From Daldinia sp. FL1419 (lineage: Eukaryota; Ascomycota; Sordariomycetes; Xylariales; Hypoxylaceae): a stretch of 64,000 nt of DNA. The stretch's first letter is position 1, and every line of letters begins with the position of its first letter. The notes beneath the pieces are model-generated. The model worked only from the letters and a program-made list of their open reading frames with translations, was not told where the DNA came from and did no database searches. Positions 11,181 through 24,082 of the stretch are shown here, piece by piece. A program made the translations under genes and the position numbers. The stretch is taken from positions 186,001-250,000 of the forward strand of contig MU623370.1 of assembly GCA_025201765.1 (NCBI GenBank), read 5' to 3'.

Positions 11181-14100
11181 GGTGAGGTGGATAAGATGGT
11201 ACTTTGAGGCTCGAGGTGACGGCCCAGGACCCTAACAGTGTTTTCGTCTCGTTAGTAGAAGCTCTATGTCGTATTAAAAATCAAACGCATTTCTTTCGAG
11301 GCCGTCCAAACGGACAAAAGAAAGCAGATGTGCACAGCCCCTTTTCGATGAAAGTGGATAAAGATGATAAATAGGGGCGGGAAGTCCCGGTAATTGTCGT
11401 TGCGTTTGCCCGGTCATCCGAGCCGAGGACGGTTTTTTTTAAAAAAAAAATAATACCCGAGGTGACTCACCTCAGACTAGTTACTGACAATATGTAACTG
11501 GCCAATTGTGACCTCGAAAAAAAATGAGATCATCGGTAGTCGATTTCTAGATCCCGGGAACGCTTCCTGGAAACCTGGCTAGTCTACTAGAGCCGATTCA
11601 CCGCGTAATGGTAGATGAATAAGATGTATGTCAAAGCCGCCTGAAGGGTTCCTGTAACAAGGGTCTTAATGCGATAGTAGTTTGAGCGGAAGTACACATT
11701 TAATAAAATGGAATAACTTGTTTTAGCTACCTACCTGACAAATGCCAATCGAAACTGTTTGTAAATGCTTATCAATTCAGTATCCAGAACATAGGTGACA
11801 CGCTGTTTAGATAGATGAATCAAGGGTGACTCTATTTCGATGATTGGGTACCTATGGCCCGTTGTTGGTGTTAGGCCTTGCCATATAATTCCAGCTATAT
11901 ATATCCCGTAAATAGTAGAAAAACAAACATAGAAGCTCGATGCCCTTAAACTCGCGGCTTCGACCCAATCATTGGTACTCTATTCAAGAAACAAGCGACA
12001 CTGTGAAAAGCATTAATTTAATAAAACGCGTATAGGCGGTTATAAAAGAATCCCCTATGGCTAACCGGCTATGAACGGCTATCTTCCTAGCCATTTATCG
12101 TTGCACTCCTTGTATTCTAGAGGTGGTTGATTCGTACCTAGGTAAGCCCTAGATCGAGATAAATAGACGTGATATTCTTTATTATCCAGAGTATTCGTTG
12201 TGATATATGTACGGAATCTCTTAGTTTCCACTCTCTTCGCCGAGTTGTACTACAAATTAGGACTTTATTCTCGTAGCCGGGTTACGCTCTTGTGTTCGAG
12301 TAGCTACCGGCTGCTTTCGTGAGACCACAGATCAAGCAGGCCACCTGAGGTAGCTATATTGGAGATACGGATGAAACCATGGAGCAATTGGAGCCGAGAC
12401 TATTATTCCGACCCGTGACAGCACATGTACCTATTAGACGCGCAGATGTCGCTTGCTAGAAGATTACCTAGCTCATATTAGCTCACATAAGCTTGGCTTC
12501 CAGTGGGAGTTACAACACGAAACGAAGTTGGAGTTCTAGATTGGCAGATTGGAGAACAAAGATGCAGCTGTCCTTTTCGGGAGAAGACCTTCCCTGTCTT
12601 CATCTGCACGTTTGTACCTATCAGAATCTACTAATTTTTAAGTCGATAGAAACCTCAAGCGAACTGACGTCACCTATGCAATGACTTTTATCATAGCTAT
12701 TATTTTTGAACATTTGATCAAAACACGCAGTTTTCTCTTAATGGGTACCACATAGTATACCTGTGGTGAATAATAACTTTCCAATAAACGTAGCGTGTAA
12801 TTTAGGGAGGTATTTCATATCAACAATATACATCGAAGGATACCTAACAAAGGTAACAAAACCAAACTTATTAGATTTCAAAGAAATAAGTTAGCACGTG
12901 CTTATCGATAAATAGCTCTCTCTCTTATGTAGTGTAGCCTGTGCTACGTAGGCCAACACGCTAAAATACCTAGTACGCCTGGTACGGTACATGTGCATAG
13001 GGACTTTACCCCGCAATCCGACAACTCTCGGGACAAGGGACGAGGATATCACGGCATTCAGATAAGACAAAGGTTCAAACGCCAAATCAAAGAATAGATG
13101 AAGTTATTAGATTTTATGGCTACTTCGTCCTGATCGCTCCGAGTATGTCCTAAGTCTACGAGCATATGGGTCAAATATTGAACTCTACCCCCAGCCACCC
13201 AAGACAAGACCCTTTTTTTATCTTTTTCCACACGGACTTCCGCAACTTTGACATCAGTTCCAGCCCACATGAATTCCGGTTGAATGGGAACAATGGCGCA
13301 GATCTCAGCCATGCAATGCCGAGACCCATCCCACCTAAACTTAAGCTTACGTAGGGTGCCACTTTTGACGTTTACCTAAGTACAGTACCTAATAATAGGG
13401 CTTGATAGGTAATAAACTACGTAGCGACGAGAATACTTCGCGAGGGATATGATGGCTTTACTTCTGCCGTTCCTTGTGGCTTATATTGCAATAACGAGCA
13501 TATCCACAAGTTACCCGGGCAGATCCCAAACGACGATTATACCTAGCCAAAATAGAGTGCTGCTAAAGTTAGACGTTGGTACTCGAACGAATAATCGACC
13601 AGATATCGCGTCGAGGTATCCAAGTAGTGTAACCTGTGTAAGTGGTACAGGTGATAGATAACAGGACTAGATGTAAAGAGGTAAAAATAAAAATATAAAA
13701 ATATGAGAAAAAAGAGTACTTTGATATCAGAGGCACGGACACATATACATAGGTAGTTACCGGAACTATTACACAGCATGACCTTATTTCCAATTTGATG
13801 TCGGCATGATGAATTGTATGCGTCAACTCCGCATTCGATCCCCCTCGGTAGTGTAACTATCTGCCCCCCTAACCACCATAAACTTATACGCGGTAGGTAT
13901 AGAGGGGATTCGATCAATGGTTACCAATAAGGATTCGAGGTGATCGAGGAAAGGAGACCGAATAGTTCATAGGTACTCTTGCGTCTCGCACTCGCCTCGG
14001 GATTCTTTTGTTATCCCTTCCTCTTTTACATAAGTTACTATGTACAGCTCTAGAGTCCCGCTTTCTCTTTCCTTTTCCTCCCTTCAACAATATAGTAGAG

Positions 14101-14466
14101 TTTATACTTGCATATATACTAGAGGTAGTCTACGTCCGACCGACATATCAATAGTACAAGAGCACCGTTCCAAGTAGCGACGACCATACCCGAGGTCACC
14201 CTCCTTAATCAAGATTTATTCAAAGACTATCTACCTTGGTTCTTACGTACATGTATGTATGTTAGGTACTTTATTATACTGCGTACATGTAGGCAATACA
14301 TACATATAACCTGAACCTTTGCCTACCCGACCCATTAAGCTTTTTCTTTTTCTTTTTCTCTTCCTCCAAATCTTCAAAAAGGCCAAGTACTCCTCCCATC
14401 TAATTGAAGCTTTTATATCGTCGGTTCCTACCATCGCTTAAATCCCTGCCCCTAGCTGCGCGTGCT

Positions 14467-14518
14467 GTTATTGTTATTGTTATTTTTATTGCTATTATTA
14501 TTATTATCATCATTTTTT
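14467..14518 (+). repeat. TTA/TTG trinucleotide-rich microsatellite
   Basis: Imperfect runs of TTATTG, TTA and ATC-type triplets, ending in a T run. It lies about 1 kb upstream of the oxoglutarate carrier. Confidence 0.8.
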
Positions 14519-15448
14519 AACCGTGTGCTTTATCTGACCTTTGTAAACTTCGGGCGGTTTATCGTTCTATTAATCCTCCCCACCAAATTCGATAGCTATT
14601 CTTCGATTTTGCGGCGGAATATTCCTTCTGCTGACATCATCTGGCTACATCCACACCGGCGTCCAAATCTCCCGTATCGTCTTACAAGCTCTCCCTCGCC
14701 TGTTGAGCTCAACTTGTGATCCCCGCCGGTCTCGGTGGCTTATTCGATCTTCTCAATTTAGGGCTGAGGATTGCAATTCAGCTTCTAGTTGGGGAGAATA
14801 GAAGCCCATTTCCGGGTTATCTGTTTATTTTATTTTTTTCTACTGAGACATTGTTTGTTGTCCATGTTAGTTTCCACCCACCCCAAATTTCAATTCATTC
14901 TTTTTGCCCCGTCATAAGAAACGCCATCCTCAACCGTTTAGCTACTATCCGCCATTATCAACTTAATATCCTATTGGTGCAAACTTGGCAGATATGACTT
15001 TGAATATGGAACGGTATCCGAGATGAATTCACAGCGTCTCTGTATCTCTGGCCCGCTGTCTGCCCGGGGTCTATCAGAGTACATCCACCCCCCACTCCCT
15101 ATCTTTCCCGACCGGTCCACATCTGTATATCACAACAGATACCCGCTAAATGGGGCCGAATTACAACATCGGCTATTAGCTATACACCTCGGTCATGACT
15201 ATGGCTATGCTTTCGAGCGGATGTTGAGCTCGTCAGCCAATGGCGCTTCTACGGACCTTGTCTGGAGTTCCCTACGTAGTCCGGCGTTTCTTATAAGCTT
15301 AAAGCCGTCTCACCAAAAATTGGCCCTCACGGACATGCTGCTAACTATGTGTTGTTAATACTAGCTTTCTATTCTTTCTCTGTCGCCATTCCTAGAGTTT
15401 AAACGGATCTTGGCTTTGTATCAGTATACGATTTCTTCGACTCCCTGC

Positions 15449-15488
15449 TGCCTTGTCTTGTCTTGCCTTGCCTTGCCTTGTCTTGCCT
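15449..15488 (+). repeat. CTTGT/CTTGC pentanucleotide repeat
   Basis: About eight copies of a 5-bp unit (CTTGT or CTTGC) lie within 15 bp of the carrier start codon, so they should fall in its 5' leader. Confidence 0.85.
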
Positions 15489-15501
15489 TTCGACTGGAAT
15501 T

Positions 15502-16568
15502 ATGAGCTCCAACACCTTCAAGCAAGCGGCGGAAGCAGCACGAAGCAAGTCGTCCGCCATGAGCAAGCAGGGCTCGGAGGCAGTCTCTGCCGTAGGAAAT
15601 GACTTCCTACACACGCCTCTCATGCGGGCGGCCCTCCCTTTCCTTAATGGTGGTATCTCTGGAATGGTTGCGACTACTGTCATCCAACCTGTAGACATGA
15701 TCAAAGTCAGATTGCAACTTGCCGGGGAGGGTGTTGCTACGGGTCCCAAGCCAACCCCTCTATCTGTCACGCGAGATATTCTAGCGCAAGGCAAAGCTTT
15801 TGACTTATACACCGGTCTCTCGGCGGGTCTCCTCCGCCAGGCGGTATATACTACGGCGAGGTTGGGCTTCTTTGACACATTTTTGAAGAGTCTATCAACG
15901 CGCGCCAAGGAGAAGGGCAGACAAGTCACTTTCGCTGAGCGCGCGAGTGCTGGTCTTGCTGCCGGTGGGATAGCGGCCTTTATTGGAAACCCTGCCGATC
16001 TCGCGCTCATTCGGATGCAATCGGATGGTTTGAAGCCTATCGCTGAGCGCAAGAACTACAAATCCGTTATCGATGCATTAACGTCGATCGTCAAATCCGA
16101 AGGTGTTACTGCGTTATGGGCCGGCGCAACACCAACAGTAGTACGAGCCATGTCACTTAACTTAGGTCAATTAGCATTCTTTTCGGAAGCCAAAGCGCAA
16201 TTGAAAACGCGCACCCAGTGGTCCCCTCAATCGCAAACCTTGACGGCCAGCGCCATCGCCGGCTTTTTCGCTTCTTTCTTTAGCTTGCCATTTGATTTCG
16301 TGAAGACGAGGTTGCAGAAGCAGCAACGCGGCCCTGATGGTAAACTTCCGTACAAGAGCATGACGGATTGCTTCGTCAAGGTTGCCAGACAGGAAGGCCT
16401 CACGCGATTCTACCGTGGATTCGGTACATACTACGTACGAATCGCGCCGCACGCGTAAGTTTTATCCCACCCGAAAATCGGAATACGCCGGGATAACTTT
16501 TGCTAACGTCACATTGCAGTATGGTTACCTTAATTGTTGTGGACTATCTTGGTTGGTTGACGAGATAA
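15502..16568 (+). CDS. Mitochondrial 2-oxoglutarate/malate carrier
   Basis: SLC25-family inner-membrane carrier that exchanges 2-oxoglutarate for malate, part of the malate-aspartate shuttle. Exons 15502-16454 and 16520-16568, with a 65-bp intron, give 333 residues. The three carrier signatures are QPVDMIKVR, NPADLALIR and LPFDFVKTR; the second is the variant typical of oxoglutarate carriers. Six membrane helices fit the length. Exon 2 supplies the end MVTLIVVDYLGWLTR. The N-terminal 45 residues are Ser/Ala/Lys-rich and precede the first helix (MRAALPFLNGGISG). An open frame extends upstream to 15463, but only through a TTG; the ATG at 15502 is the start. Confidence 0.93.
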
Positions 16569-16915
16569 TTTGCCAGCCCTTGTTGTTAATTACCCATCCT
16601 TGTTTTATTGTTTTGTAGCTCGCTTGATCGTCTATGTAGAAAGTTTACGAGGCGTCTTAACGGTTGTCATGGGGAAAGCATTGCTAATGTCATTTATGGG
16701 GGGATCAAAGGAAAATACCATTCGTACATAGTATCCATAGCTTTCATATATTTTGTGCTCTGCAGAATATGCTTTGCAGAATGTAACCAGGATATTATCT
16801 GTACAAGGGGGACGACAGCTTGACGTGATTGCATGATTACCTACCTACGTATGCTTTACCCCGACATACCTCCTATTTTACGGCCCGAATCTTTTCGGCC
16901 CTCATATACCTACTC
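16569..16915. other. Convergent intergenic region
   Basis: Lies between the carrier (plus) and the methyltransferase-like gene (minus), and should hold both 3' ends. Nothing else is seen. Confidence 0.5.
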
Positions 16916-18389
16916 TCATGCAGCCTTCTTGGTGCAGATAATCCAGTGCAAATATCCGCAAGGCCAAAGAAACTGTTCCTTCCCGCTCTTGACCTCCCAG
17001 CCGTCGCTGTTAGCGCCACAAGTACGTAGCAGGGCCTCAACCTCGTCGGCAGTGCGGGTACGCAGGCAGGAAATAAGGCCGTCGAAGACGAGAACAAAAG
17101 GCACGACAGGGATAACGTAGATCCAAAATAGGCGAAGGGGTGACCACCAGTAGAGCAGCGGAGCGATTAGGAAGATAAAGAAGCCGAAGGCGAAGCACGT
17201 CAGCAGGCCGGTGGGGGTCCGGTCTTGCAATTCGAAGATACTAAAGGAGGGGGAAATAGGTTAACGTCATTCTCACGGGGCAGAAAAATATAGCGTATTT
17301 CTGTTTTGGGGAATACGGTAGGATAGGTACCTACCCGAATCCATCGCTGGTTTCGACCGTGTTTTTTAGGATGGCGCGAGCGAGCTTATCGTCGAAGTGG
17401 TGGAATGCTAGGTTAAACAGGCGGAAAATGCCCTTTCCGCCGTTCTTCTCGGTGTACCGACGTAAGAGGTCCGCAGGCGCATTAGCCGCATCGACGGGGC
17501 GCGCAACGTACGATAGTCGATCGCTTTTCTTGCTAGCAACCTCCCAGGACTCGACGTGGGGATGCAAGTCCGTCAGCACGAAGTCCACCTGGCTATCCTC
17601 GTCCTGCACGGTGGCGGACCGGGCCTTGGGATCCGCCACCGCCGCGTAGCTGGGGGTGTTATCGGCTGCGGCGCGGCTTTCGCCATCGACGATGCCGGAT
17701 TTCGCGGTGGCAGGGACGCGGTGGGTGGCAGCGTGGGCGAGTTGGGAGTTTAGGGCTCGCTCGATGAAGGGGGTTGGCCCGCCGGCTCCGGCGCAGAAGT
17801 CGATGTAGGTGTGCTGCGAGGCGGAGGGGCCGAGGATGCGGCGGAGAGTCTCGGCGACGATAGTAGCGGGACTGCTGGGCTGGAGGAAGGGGATGTGAAC
17901 AGTCCAGGCGTGGGTCAGGCCGGCTTGGACGTAGGCGCGGAGGAAAGGTGGGAACCTGGATATTAGGGTGGTTAGGTAGCTGATCAGGTGAGAGTGTGGT
18001 GATGTGGGTTGAGCCGATGAGAGCTTGCTGGAAGGGAAAGGTGTAAGGCGAGGTTAGACAGCCAAGAGGCGCCTGCAGCCAACTGCTGCGGTGCGGAAGG
18101 ATCTGTTGGATAGGCCTGGCAAGTCATCTGTTGAATCAACGTGCTATGCCAAGCGACGACAGCCAATTGGTATCTAGGTAGGTAATTAAGAGGCTGAAGC
18201 CCGGAGTTCCGGTGCCCTTTAGTGCTTACGATTCTAGACGGTCTTCTCTGCATTGCATATATATATGTATATATATGTATGTATGTATGTGTATGCGTAT
18301 GTATGTACTTACCACGGCTGGTCGTCGATCTCCCAGAGATGAAGCCTGGGGATCCAGGGTGTCGTCTTCGTGGTGGAATGGGTAGCCAT
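16916..18389 (-). CDS. SAM-dependent methyltransferase-like membrane protein
   Basis: Three exons on the minus strand (18313-18389, 17335-17955, 16916-17240) give 340 residues, and all splice phases agree. Residues about 75-87 read YIDFCAGAGGPTP, a glycine-rich motif I of class I SAM methyltransferases. FVLTDLHPH further on fits the acidic end of the next strand. After about residue 240 come two or three hydrophobic segments (FAFGFFIFLIAPLLYWW, then FWIYVIPVVPFVLVF), so the C-terminal part is probably membrane-bound. The end, DGWEVKSGKEQFLWPCGYLH, looks like the last strand of the fold. The first intron is 357 bp, long for this window, and holds a TA/TATG microsatellite. The substrate is unknown. 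I recognise the fold, not a named family. Confidence 0.75.
18257..18308 (+). repeat. TA/TATG microsatellite inside an intron
   Basis: Alternating TA and GTAT units, lying in intron 1 of the methyltransferase-like gene. Confidence 0.85.
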
Positions 18390-19195
18390 TGCTTCGCGGT
18401 ACTTTTCGTTTGATTAGTAGTTCTGGAGTTATTTCGTCTCAAATTATTAAATCACTGGTAGATAAAACAGCTTTGTTGATCTGCGGACCAGCACAGTTAA
18501 TATCAGAAGCTATCTTGAGAGTGAATATGAACTTCAAATGAGGTTAAAAGAAAAGGAAGCGGGGACGAATATGGGAATTGTCTAGTTCCCCTTGCTACCG
18601 TCATCATGACAGCTTCATGATTGGCAATTTTGTTGAGTTTCGAGTTGAGCTTGGACGCGATGGACGGGTTACAGGTTACAGGGGGCAAGAAGAAAGCTCA
18701 CAACCAATCATATACGACGATTATAAAGTACGTAACTACATAGGTACCTAATAGCTTGATAGGCCAGGGGGAAATAGCAGGGGTGTTAAGGGATACCCGC
18801 ATGCTCCGTTGCGTCACTGACGTAAGGCTGAAACTGAAACTTGAAGGACAGAAAAAAAAAAGAAAAACCCCTGGAAGCATGTGACAGAAGATTCAAACTT
18901 ACATCTAATTAACGCTCATCTAACACGAGGCATCGTGGCTTGGAAAAAACATCAAATATTATACTATACTATACTATGTATACTATAAATTAAGTATTCA
19001 TAATAGCTCTATCATTCTTTATACACGAATTATGCTACAAGTCCCCAAGATCCAAGTCATGTTAATTATTTAGCTCAATTGGAATTCTAAACCAATAAAT
19101 CCTGGTCGCTTTTACAAAGGTACTTAGATAGTCGGCCCCATCTTTTTCAAGACAATCACATGAAGCCATTCCATACCTGCGTATACGTTAGATAG

Positions 19196-19227
<32 letters not shown>

Positions 19228-19274
19228 GTACCTATATATATCGAGGCTGTTCCTCAACAACTCTGGTGAGCAAA
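18390..19274. other. Divergent promoter region
   Basis: Lies between the methyltransferase-like gene (minus) and the P450 (plus). It is AT-rich with simple repeats: TACTATACTA near 18960 and a long TA run at 19194-19250. No gene is supported. Confidence 0.5.
19194..19250 (+). repeat. TA microsatellite in the P450 5' region
   Basis: A nearly pure TA run interrupted by GTACC, ending 25 bp before the P450 start codon. Confidence 0.85.
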
Positions 19275-20879
19275 ATGGCGCTTCTCGGAGTATACGGACT
19301 AGCTCTACTTGGACTACTTGGAGCGCTATTTTGCTATCAATTCTCTTTGCGAACCCCAACTATCCTACGAAATGGTGTCCCCTTGAGGTAAGGAATATCT
19401 CCGCTCTCCCGTTAGGTTACGCGACCCAGTCTTAACTTAAATAGAAACCCGCCAAATACCCTACCTCTCGTAGGCAACGGCATACTATTTCTCCGGCCTC
19501 GCCAAAAGCTCTTCTCCTGGTTCGTCAAGTGCGAAAGGACATTTGGCAATGAGACGTTCCAAATCAGTGTCCCCACCTTACCTCCAGGTGTGGTCATCAA
19601 CGATCCCAAGAATCTAGAATACGTCTTGAAGAATGAAGGTATCTTCTCTAAGGGCGACTTGTTCAAGAAGCTCTCATGGGACTTGTTCGGAAACGGAATC
19701 ATTAATGTTGACGGTGAGCTATGGAGAGCACAGAGGAAAGCCGGTTTGGCTTTTCTCAACGCCTCCAATCTACGTGTCTTGACGGACGTTGCACTGCCGC
19801 GTTATCTCGGTCATGCTATAAAATACCTGCAGGAGAAAGCCCGTGCCAGGAAAGTCACAGACCTACAGTTTGTATTCCACGAGATTACGAGTCAGCTAAT
19901 GGGAAAGATGGCTTATAATATGGAGATGCATGCCGACGATGACTTCGCTGTTGCCTTTGACTATGCCTCGGGCGCGACCACCGAACGCTTCCAGAATCCG
20001 TTATGGCCCATTACGGAGCGCTACACTGGCTCCGACTTTAAAAAAGCACTCCATACCATTCACGCCTCTGGTGAGAAAATCGTAAATAGTGCCGCAAGTA
20101 ATACTGGGAAACAGGGCGACCGCGCCCCCGATTCGACCACTGATAGACTAGATGAAGTGTCCGGCAGCTTAATACAGTCATTATTAGAAGTTTTCGGCGA
20201 CGATCGAAAACTAGTTTCCGACTCAGCATTGAATTATCTATCTGCTGGTAGAGATACGGTTGCCCAAGCACTGACGTGGTGCATATACACCCTTATGCAA
20301 CACAAATTTGCCATTGAGAAGATTCGGGACGAAGTACGAGTCTTGTTAGAGAAGACTCAAGAGTCACTACTATTATCTGATGATAACGACAAGGGCGTCA
20401 ACTCCACCATCTTCACACCCACATCACTACCTTATACCATGGCAACCTTCTACGAAACATTGCGGTTATACCCACCAATACCCTTCGAAATCAAGCAATG
20501 TGAGAGAGCGACCACGCTACCTGACGGTACTTTTCTTCCGGACAAGTCCATCGTATTTTGGTGCACCTGGGCCATGAACAGATCCAAAACAAGGTGGGGC
20601 GAAGACGCCGACATCTTCCAACCGGAAAGATGGCTTACAGAAGAGGGAAAACTAATCACAAAAAGCGCCGCCGAATTCCCGGTGTTTAACGGTGGCCCGC
20701 GGTTATGTCTCGGGAAGCGAATGGCGGAGCTGATAGCCGCTCAGGTGATCCCAACAATGCTGTTGATGTTCGACTTCACAGCAGCATATGGGTACGAAAG
20801 AGTTAGCAAGAGTAGTCTTACATTACCGATGAAAGGCGGACTGCCATGTCTTGTAAAGTCGAAAGAGCTTGATAAATAA
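19275..20879 (+). CDS. Cytochrome P450, CYP52/alkane-hydroxylase-like
   Basis: Exons 19275-19387 and 19445-20879 give 515 residues. An N-terminal membrane anchor (GLALLGLLGALFCYQF) places it in the ER. The proline-rich hinge is RNPPNTLPLVGNG, formed by the splice. The oxygen-binding I-helix motif AGRDT is at 305-309, the ExxR pair at E375/R378 and the haem loop FNGGPRLCLG has its Cys ligand at 459. The stretch FGNETFQISVPTLPPGVV and the run of features overall resemble CYP52-type fatty-acid and alkane hydroxylases of fungi. The real substrate is unknown. No biosynthetic partners are nearby, so catabolic fatty-acid hydroxylation is more likely than secondary metabolism. Confidence 0.92.
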
Positions 20880-21651
20880 TTGGTTATACATATCAAACAA
20901 TTCTTTTTCAGACTCGGCTAGCTACCTACCTACCAGGTAATAGTAGGAGCCCTTGTATACCCAGATACCAAACATCACCATTTATAAGGAAAACTATAAA
21001 AAGCATCAACCGACGCTTCTATGCGATGTGGGCTGCCCTAGTTTCTGCTTATTTAGGTATCTAGACATACCTACAAAGGTTATGTAGAGATTAACTCTCG
21101 AATGTATGCGAATAGGTAGCTACCTTACCTAGGTACTCAATATGATCAAGCTAGAATTATAAATAAATAGCATACAACAAATATACTAGTCTCTTAAATA
21201 ATATTGGGCAGTTGCAAGTTCAGTAACGGCCCTAATCTATCCTCGATGTTGCTTGACAAGTTTCTCGACAATAGAATAATGCCAGAATAAAATCAAGTTC
21301 TCCCATGACTTTTTCGTGCATGAGACAGACTACCTGCCTAGTTTCTTTCCCAGTCCCAGCAACAATACATCACAATCGATAGCTTGCGTTCCAACTAGTT
21401 CTTTCATAGTATTCAATCCATTCTTGGAAGTGCAATTTAGACCCAGAACAATATCTTAGATCCAGTATAGACTACTATGAGAGAGAAAAACAAAGAGCCA
21501 TAATCATTATATGCAAAGGATTGCGCAGAAAGCCTGCTTCTACGCCGTACTGTAAGCCGAGGTGTATACCCCAGCTATGACACTGGGTATCTTTGTATCT
21601 GTCGCCACGGCACCAATATAGTTGGTATTATCTGAACTTTCTCCGCCCATC
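20880..21651. other. Intergenic sequence after the P450
   Basis: No gene is supported. It contains TAGGTACC-type motifs near 20924-20942 and 21115-21136. Confidence 0.5.
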
Positions 21652-22185
21652 ATGCAAGCCAGCAAGCCTAGGAACGATGTTCCCAATCCGAATCAAAATG
21701 CACGTAGAGCCAAGAAACCTGGCACAAACAACTTTAGACATAAGCCTACATTTCCCCGCGTGCTTCGATGTGCGATATCACACTCAGAGATCGCAATAAA
21801 CGAGTTGCACAGACGCTTTGATTTTCTCCGCAAGAAACGCTTTCCATACCGAGACGAATTTGCTCTTTTACATGGTATAGTATCAAGCCTTGAGGATGCC
21901 CTACAACAATGCAAGGAAGGCCTAATACTTTCAGAGACCCAAGTACAAGAGAAGCATAAAGGGGTTCAAAAGCAGACCGCCGCTGGCATGTCCAAATCCA
22001 CACCAGCGTGTGATACATCGCTATCAGTTACACCTTCCGGAACTGTAGCGCCAGAAACTGAGAATAGAGACAGCGAAGGTGAATACGTTGACATAGCCCG
22101 TCGTCCCATCTTTGCCGAGCGCAGGAGACGGCTATCTTGTTCACATCTCGACTTTTTCTCTATGACCAATGGCCTGCAAGTCTAA
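21652..22185 (+). CDS. Hypothetical orphan protein (doubtful)
   Basis: A single-exon open frame of 177 codons from the ATG at 21652. I do not recognise a family. The middle (RRFDFLRKKRFPYRDEF, then LLHGIVSSLEDALQQC) could form amphipathic helices, and the rest is Lys/Arg- and Ser/Thr-rich without a signal peptide or membrane segment. An in-frame ATG at 21622 would add ten residues. It lies alone between the P450 and a small membrane protein. It may be a lineage-specific gene or a chance frame. Confidence 0.35.
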   Translation: MQASKPRNDVPNPNQNARRAKKPGTNNFRHKPTFPRVLRCAISHSEIAINELHRRFDFLRKKRFPYRDEFALLHGIVSSLEDALQQCKEGLILSETQVQEKHKGVQKQTAAGMSKSTPACDTSLSVTPSGTVAPETENRDSEGEYVDIARRPIFAERRRRLSCSHLDFFSMTNGLQV

Positions 22186-24082
22186 AGATACCTACACTGC
22201 GTGGGTCAATAACAAATGAAATACCCCAGGAGAGCTGATCTTCGGAAATAGCCTCATGCCCATAGGCATATCAAACGCCGTTAGTTTAGCCACCTATATT
22301 TAGAAATTCAGTTTATAAGTTAACAACCAAAGTAAAATCAGCAGCCAAAGATCAAAGTACATAAGCTGCCTAGTAACCTTAGGTACCTAGGTAGGCACCT
22401 ATTATGTCCATGAAGTACACTCACAAATAGTTCTTCGTCCCAAACTGTGCATGTTGTAGATAACGTGTGAAAGACCTCGCATTCTCGGCGGGGATCGCCT
22501 CAACCCTTATCCGCTCTTAATAGGGTATATTACCTTTAAAATAACTACAAAGCAATGCCCTCCCAGAAGCCGTGACCGTTTCTATATGTCAGGTAAGTGG
22601 CTTTGAAGGCTGGATAGCCTTAGATCGTGTTGGTAAAGCGCACCGTAACTTCAGTAGTGCTCATTCCACAGCACATTCTCCCATGAATGCTCGACGGCAA
22701 GTGTTTGAAGAGCCAAGTAGTTCACCTCCTCCCACCCCATTTAACTCGTAGATAGAGTGGCTACAAAGTTTAATAAATATTTTACTTCTCCTAGAGCATT
22801 AAGAGTCTTATGAAGTTAGTGAGCCCTGTACAATACCCAACAATCTTCTTTGCTACCTGCTCCTCTTTTCTCTCATTCACCACTCTAATATTGCGTTGCT
22901 TTATCCGCTATCATCTCCCTTTGCGGTTTATTCACAGTAAGAATGACTGTGTTTTTATCCTTTATCTCCAGAAGGAAGTCAATCACTATTCAGGGCGGCT
23001 TACACGTTCCTGATCTATCCAGGTAGCCTTGCTTGTCAGGGGAACTTAGGACCCGAAAGTAAATATTGTTAACCCCCTGGGTTAGGTATGTGAAGATGTT
23101 GGGACAGACTTCTAGTTGCCAACTGTCCAGCCGTAGGAAGTTCCACAGTAGTTTGAGCCTCAGAGTAGCTATATCCTCCCCTGCTTGTATCGTCACGATG
23201 CGGTTCGTACGTCGCCTGGCGCTTTTGTCCCAGGAGTCTTTGCGGTCCCTATCAAGACCCTCTCATAATGAACACTGATAATATTCTACCAAGGCCCATT
23301 GCTATGTTCCATTGATATTATATTCACGATTACGATATGACACTTATCCTCTCTTGGTAAGCTAACGTCTTTGACTACATGTTATAGTCGGCGACGTGTA
23401 GCCATTGGCTATAAGTCTACTAGTACCTGCTTCTCAACACCCCAAGTAGATGTAACTAGCAACAAGGTGAGATGTACCTCCTAATTCACGACTCCAAAGT
23501 ACATCGTCACTTTTGGAAAGTAGCTGTACTTGTAGGCACACCCTCCTGCTATACGGTACTAAAAAACCGCAACTAAAAGGGGGCTGGGCAACGAAACAGC
23601 AGTAGCACGATCACCCCTCTCGCCCTTTTCGTAAAGATACTCCTCACATATTGGCCCTTTTGGAAGGTTCCGGCCCCACGACAACCACATGTACTCGCCA
23701 AAAATAGTCAAGATAGTACCGTTGCCTGGGGCTTTTATGTTACGCGACACAGCCCTCCTGCGCTTTTTACTGCACCACTTGCCTTATTATCACGATACCC
23801 CCCGTAAAACTCGCTCACTTCCCCCTCAAGTGACTCACGACAGAGCGGTAACTTCCTTCTGGTAACTCTTCCTGGATCCCCCAGCCTGTCTATTTAAATC
23901 TACCACCACCCCCCCACGAAGCTGAATCTATCCATCCCCATCCTCATTCCCATTCTTGTCGATACTCGAGGGATTCTCCCATTCTTCAATACCTTGACAA
24001 TTACATTGAAGCTTGGGGCTTAACAAACCACTGCATTCCTTCTTCGCGGGACTTATCCCATCACCCTTTACTTTCGACGAAG
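22186..24082. other. Gene-poor region
   Basis: No gene is supported. The last 250 bp before 24083 are pyrimidine-rich with several CCCC runs, as in a fungal promoter and leader. Short open frames at 22810-23013 and 23066-23278 show no motifs. Confidence 0.5.

Larger units (their letters stand above)
11181..15501. other. Long gene-poor region, 4.3 kb
   Basis: No gene is supported on either strand. It has short scattered open frames without motifs, a GAGGTGA-C-TCACCTC inverted repeat at 11459-11473 next to a T/A run, a trinucleotide-rich stretch at 14467-14518 and a pentanucleotide repeat just before 15502. The part from about 13980 is pyrimidine-rich and probably belongs to the promoter and leader of the carrier at 15502. 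The open frame at 15023-15358 has no family features. Confidence 0.5.

Noticed and set aside
15023..15358. 111-codon open frame before the oxoglutarate carrier
   Set aside because: No motif and no splice partner; it falls in the probable leader and promoter.
19267..19274. TGAGCAAA, the reverse complement of the yeast Mac1 site TTTGCTCA
   Set aside because: It lies directly before the P450 ATG, where a promoter site is unlikely, and an 8-mer is expected by chance in 64 kb.
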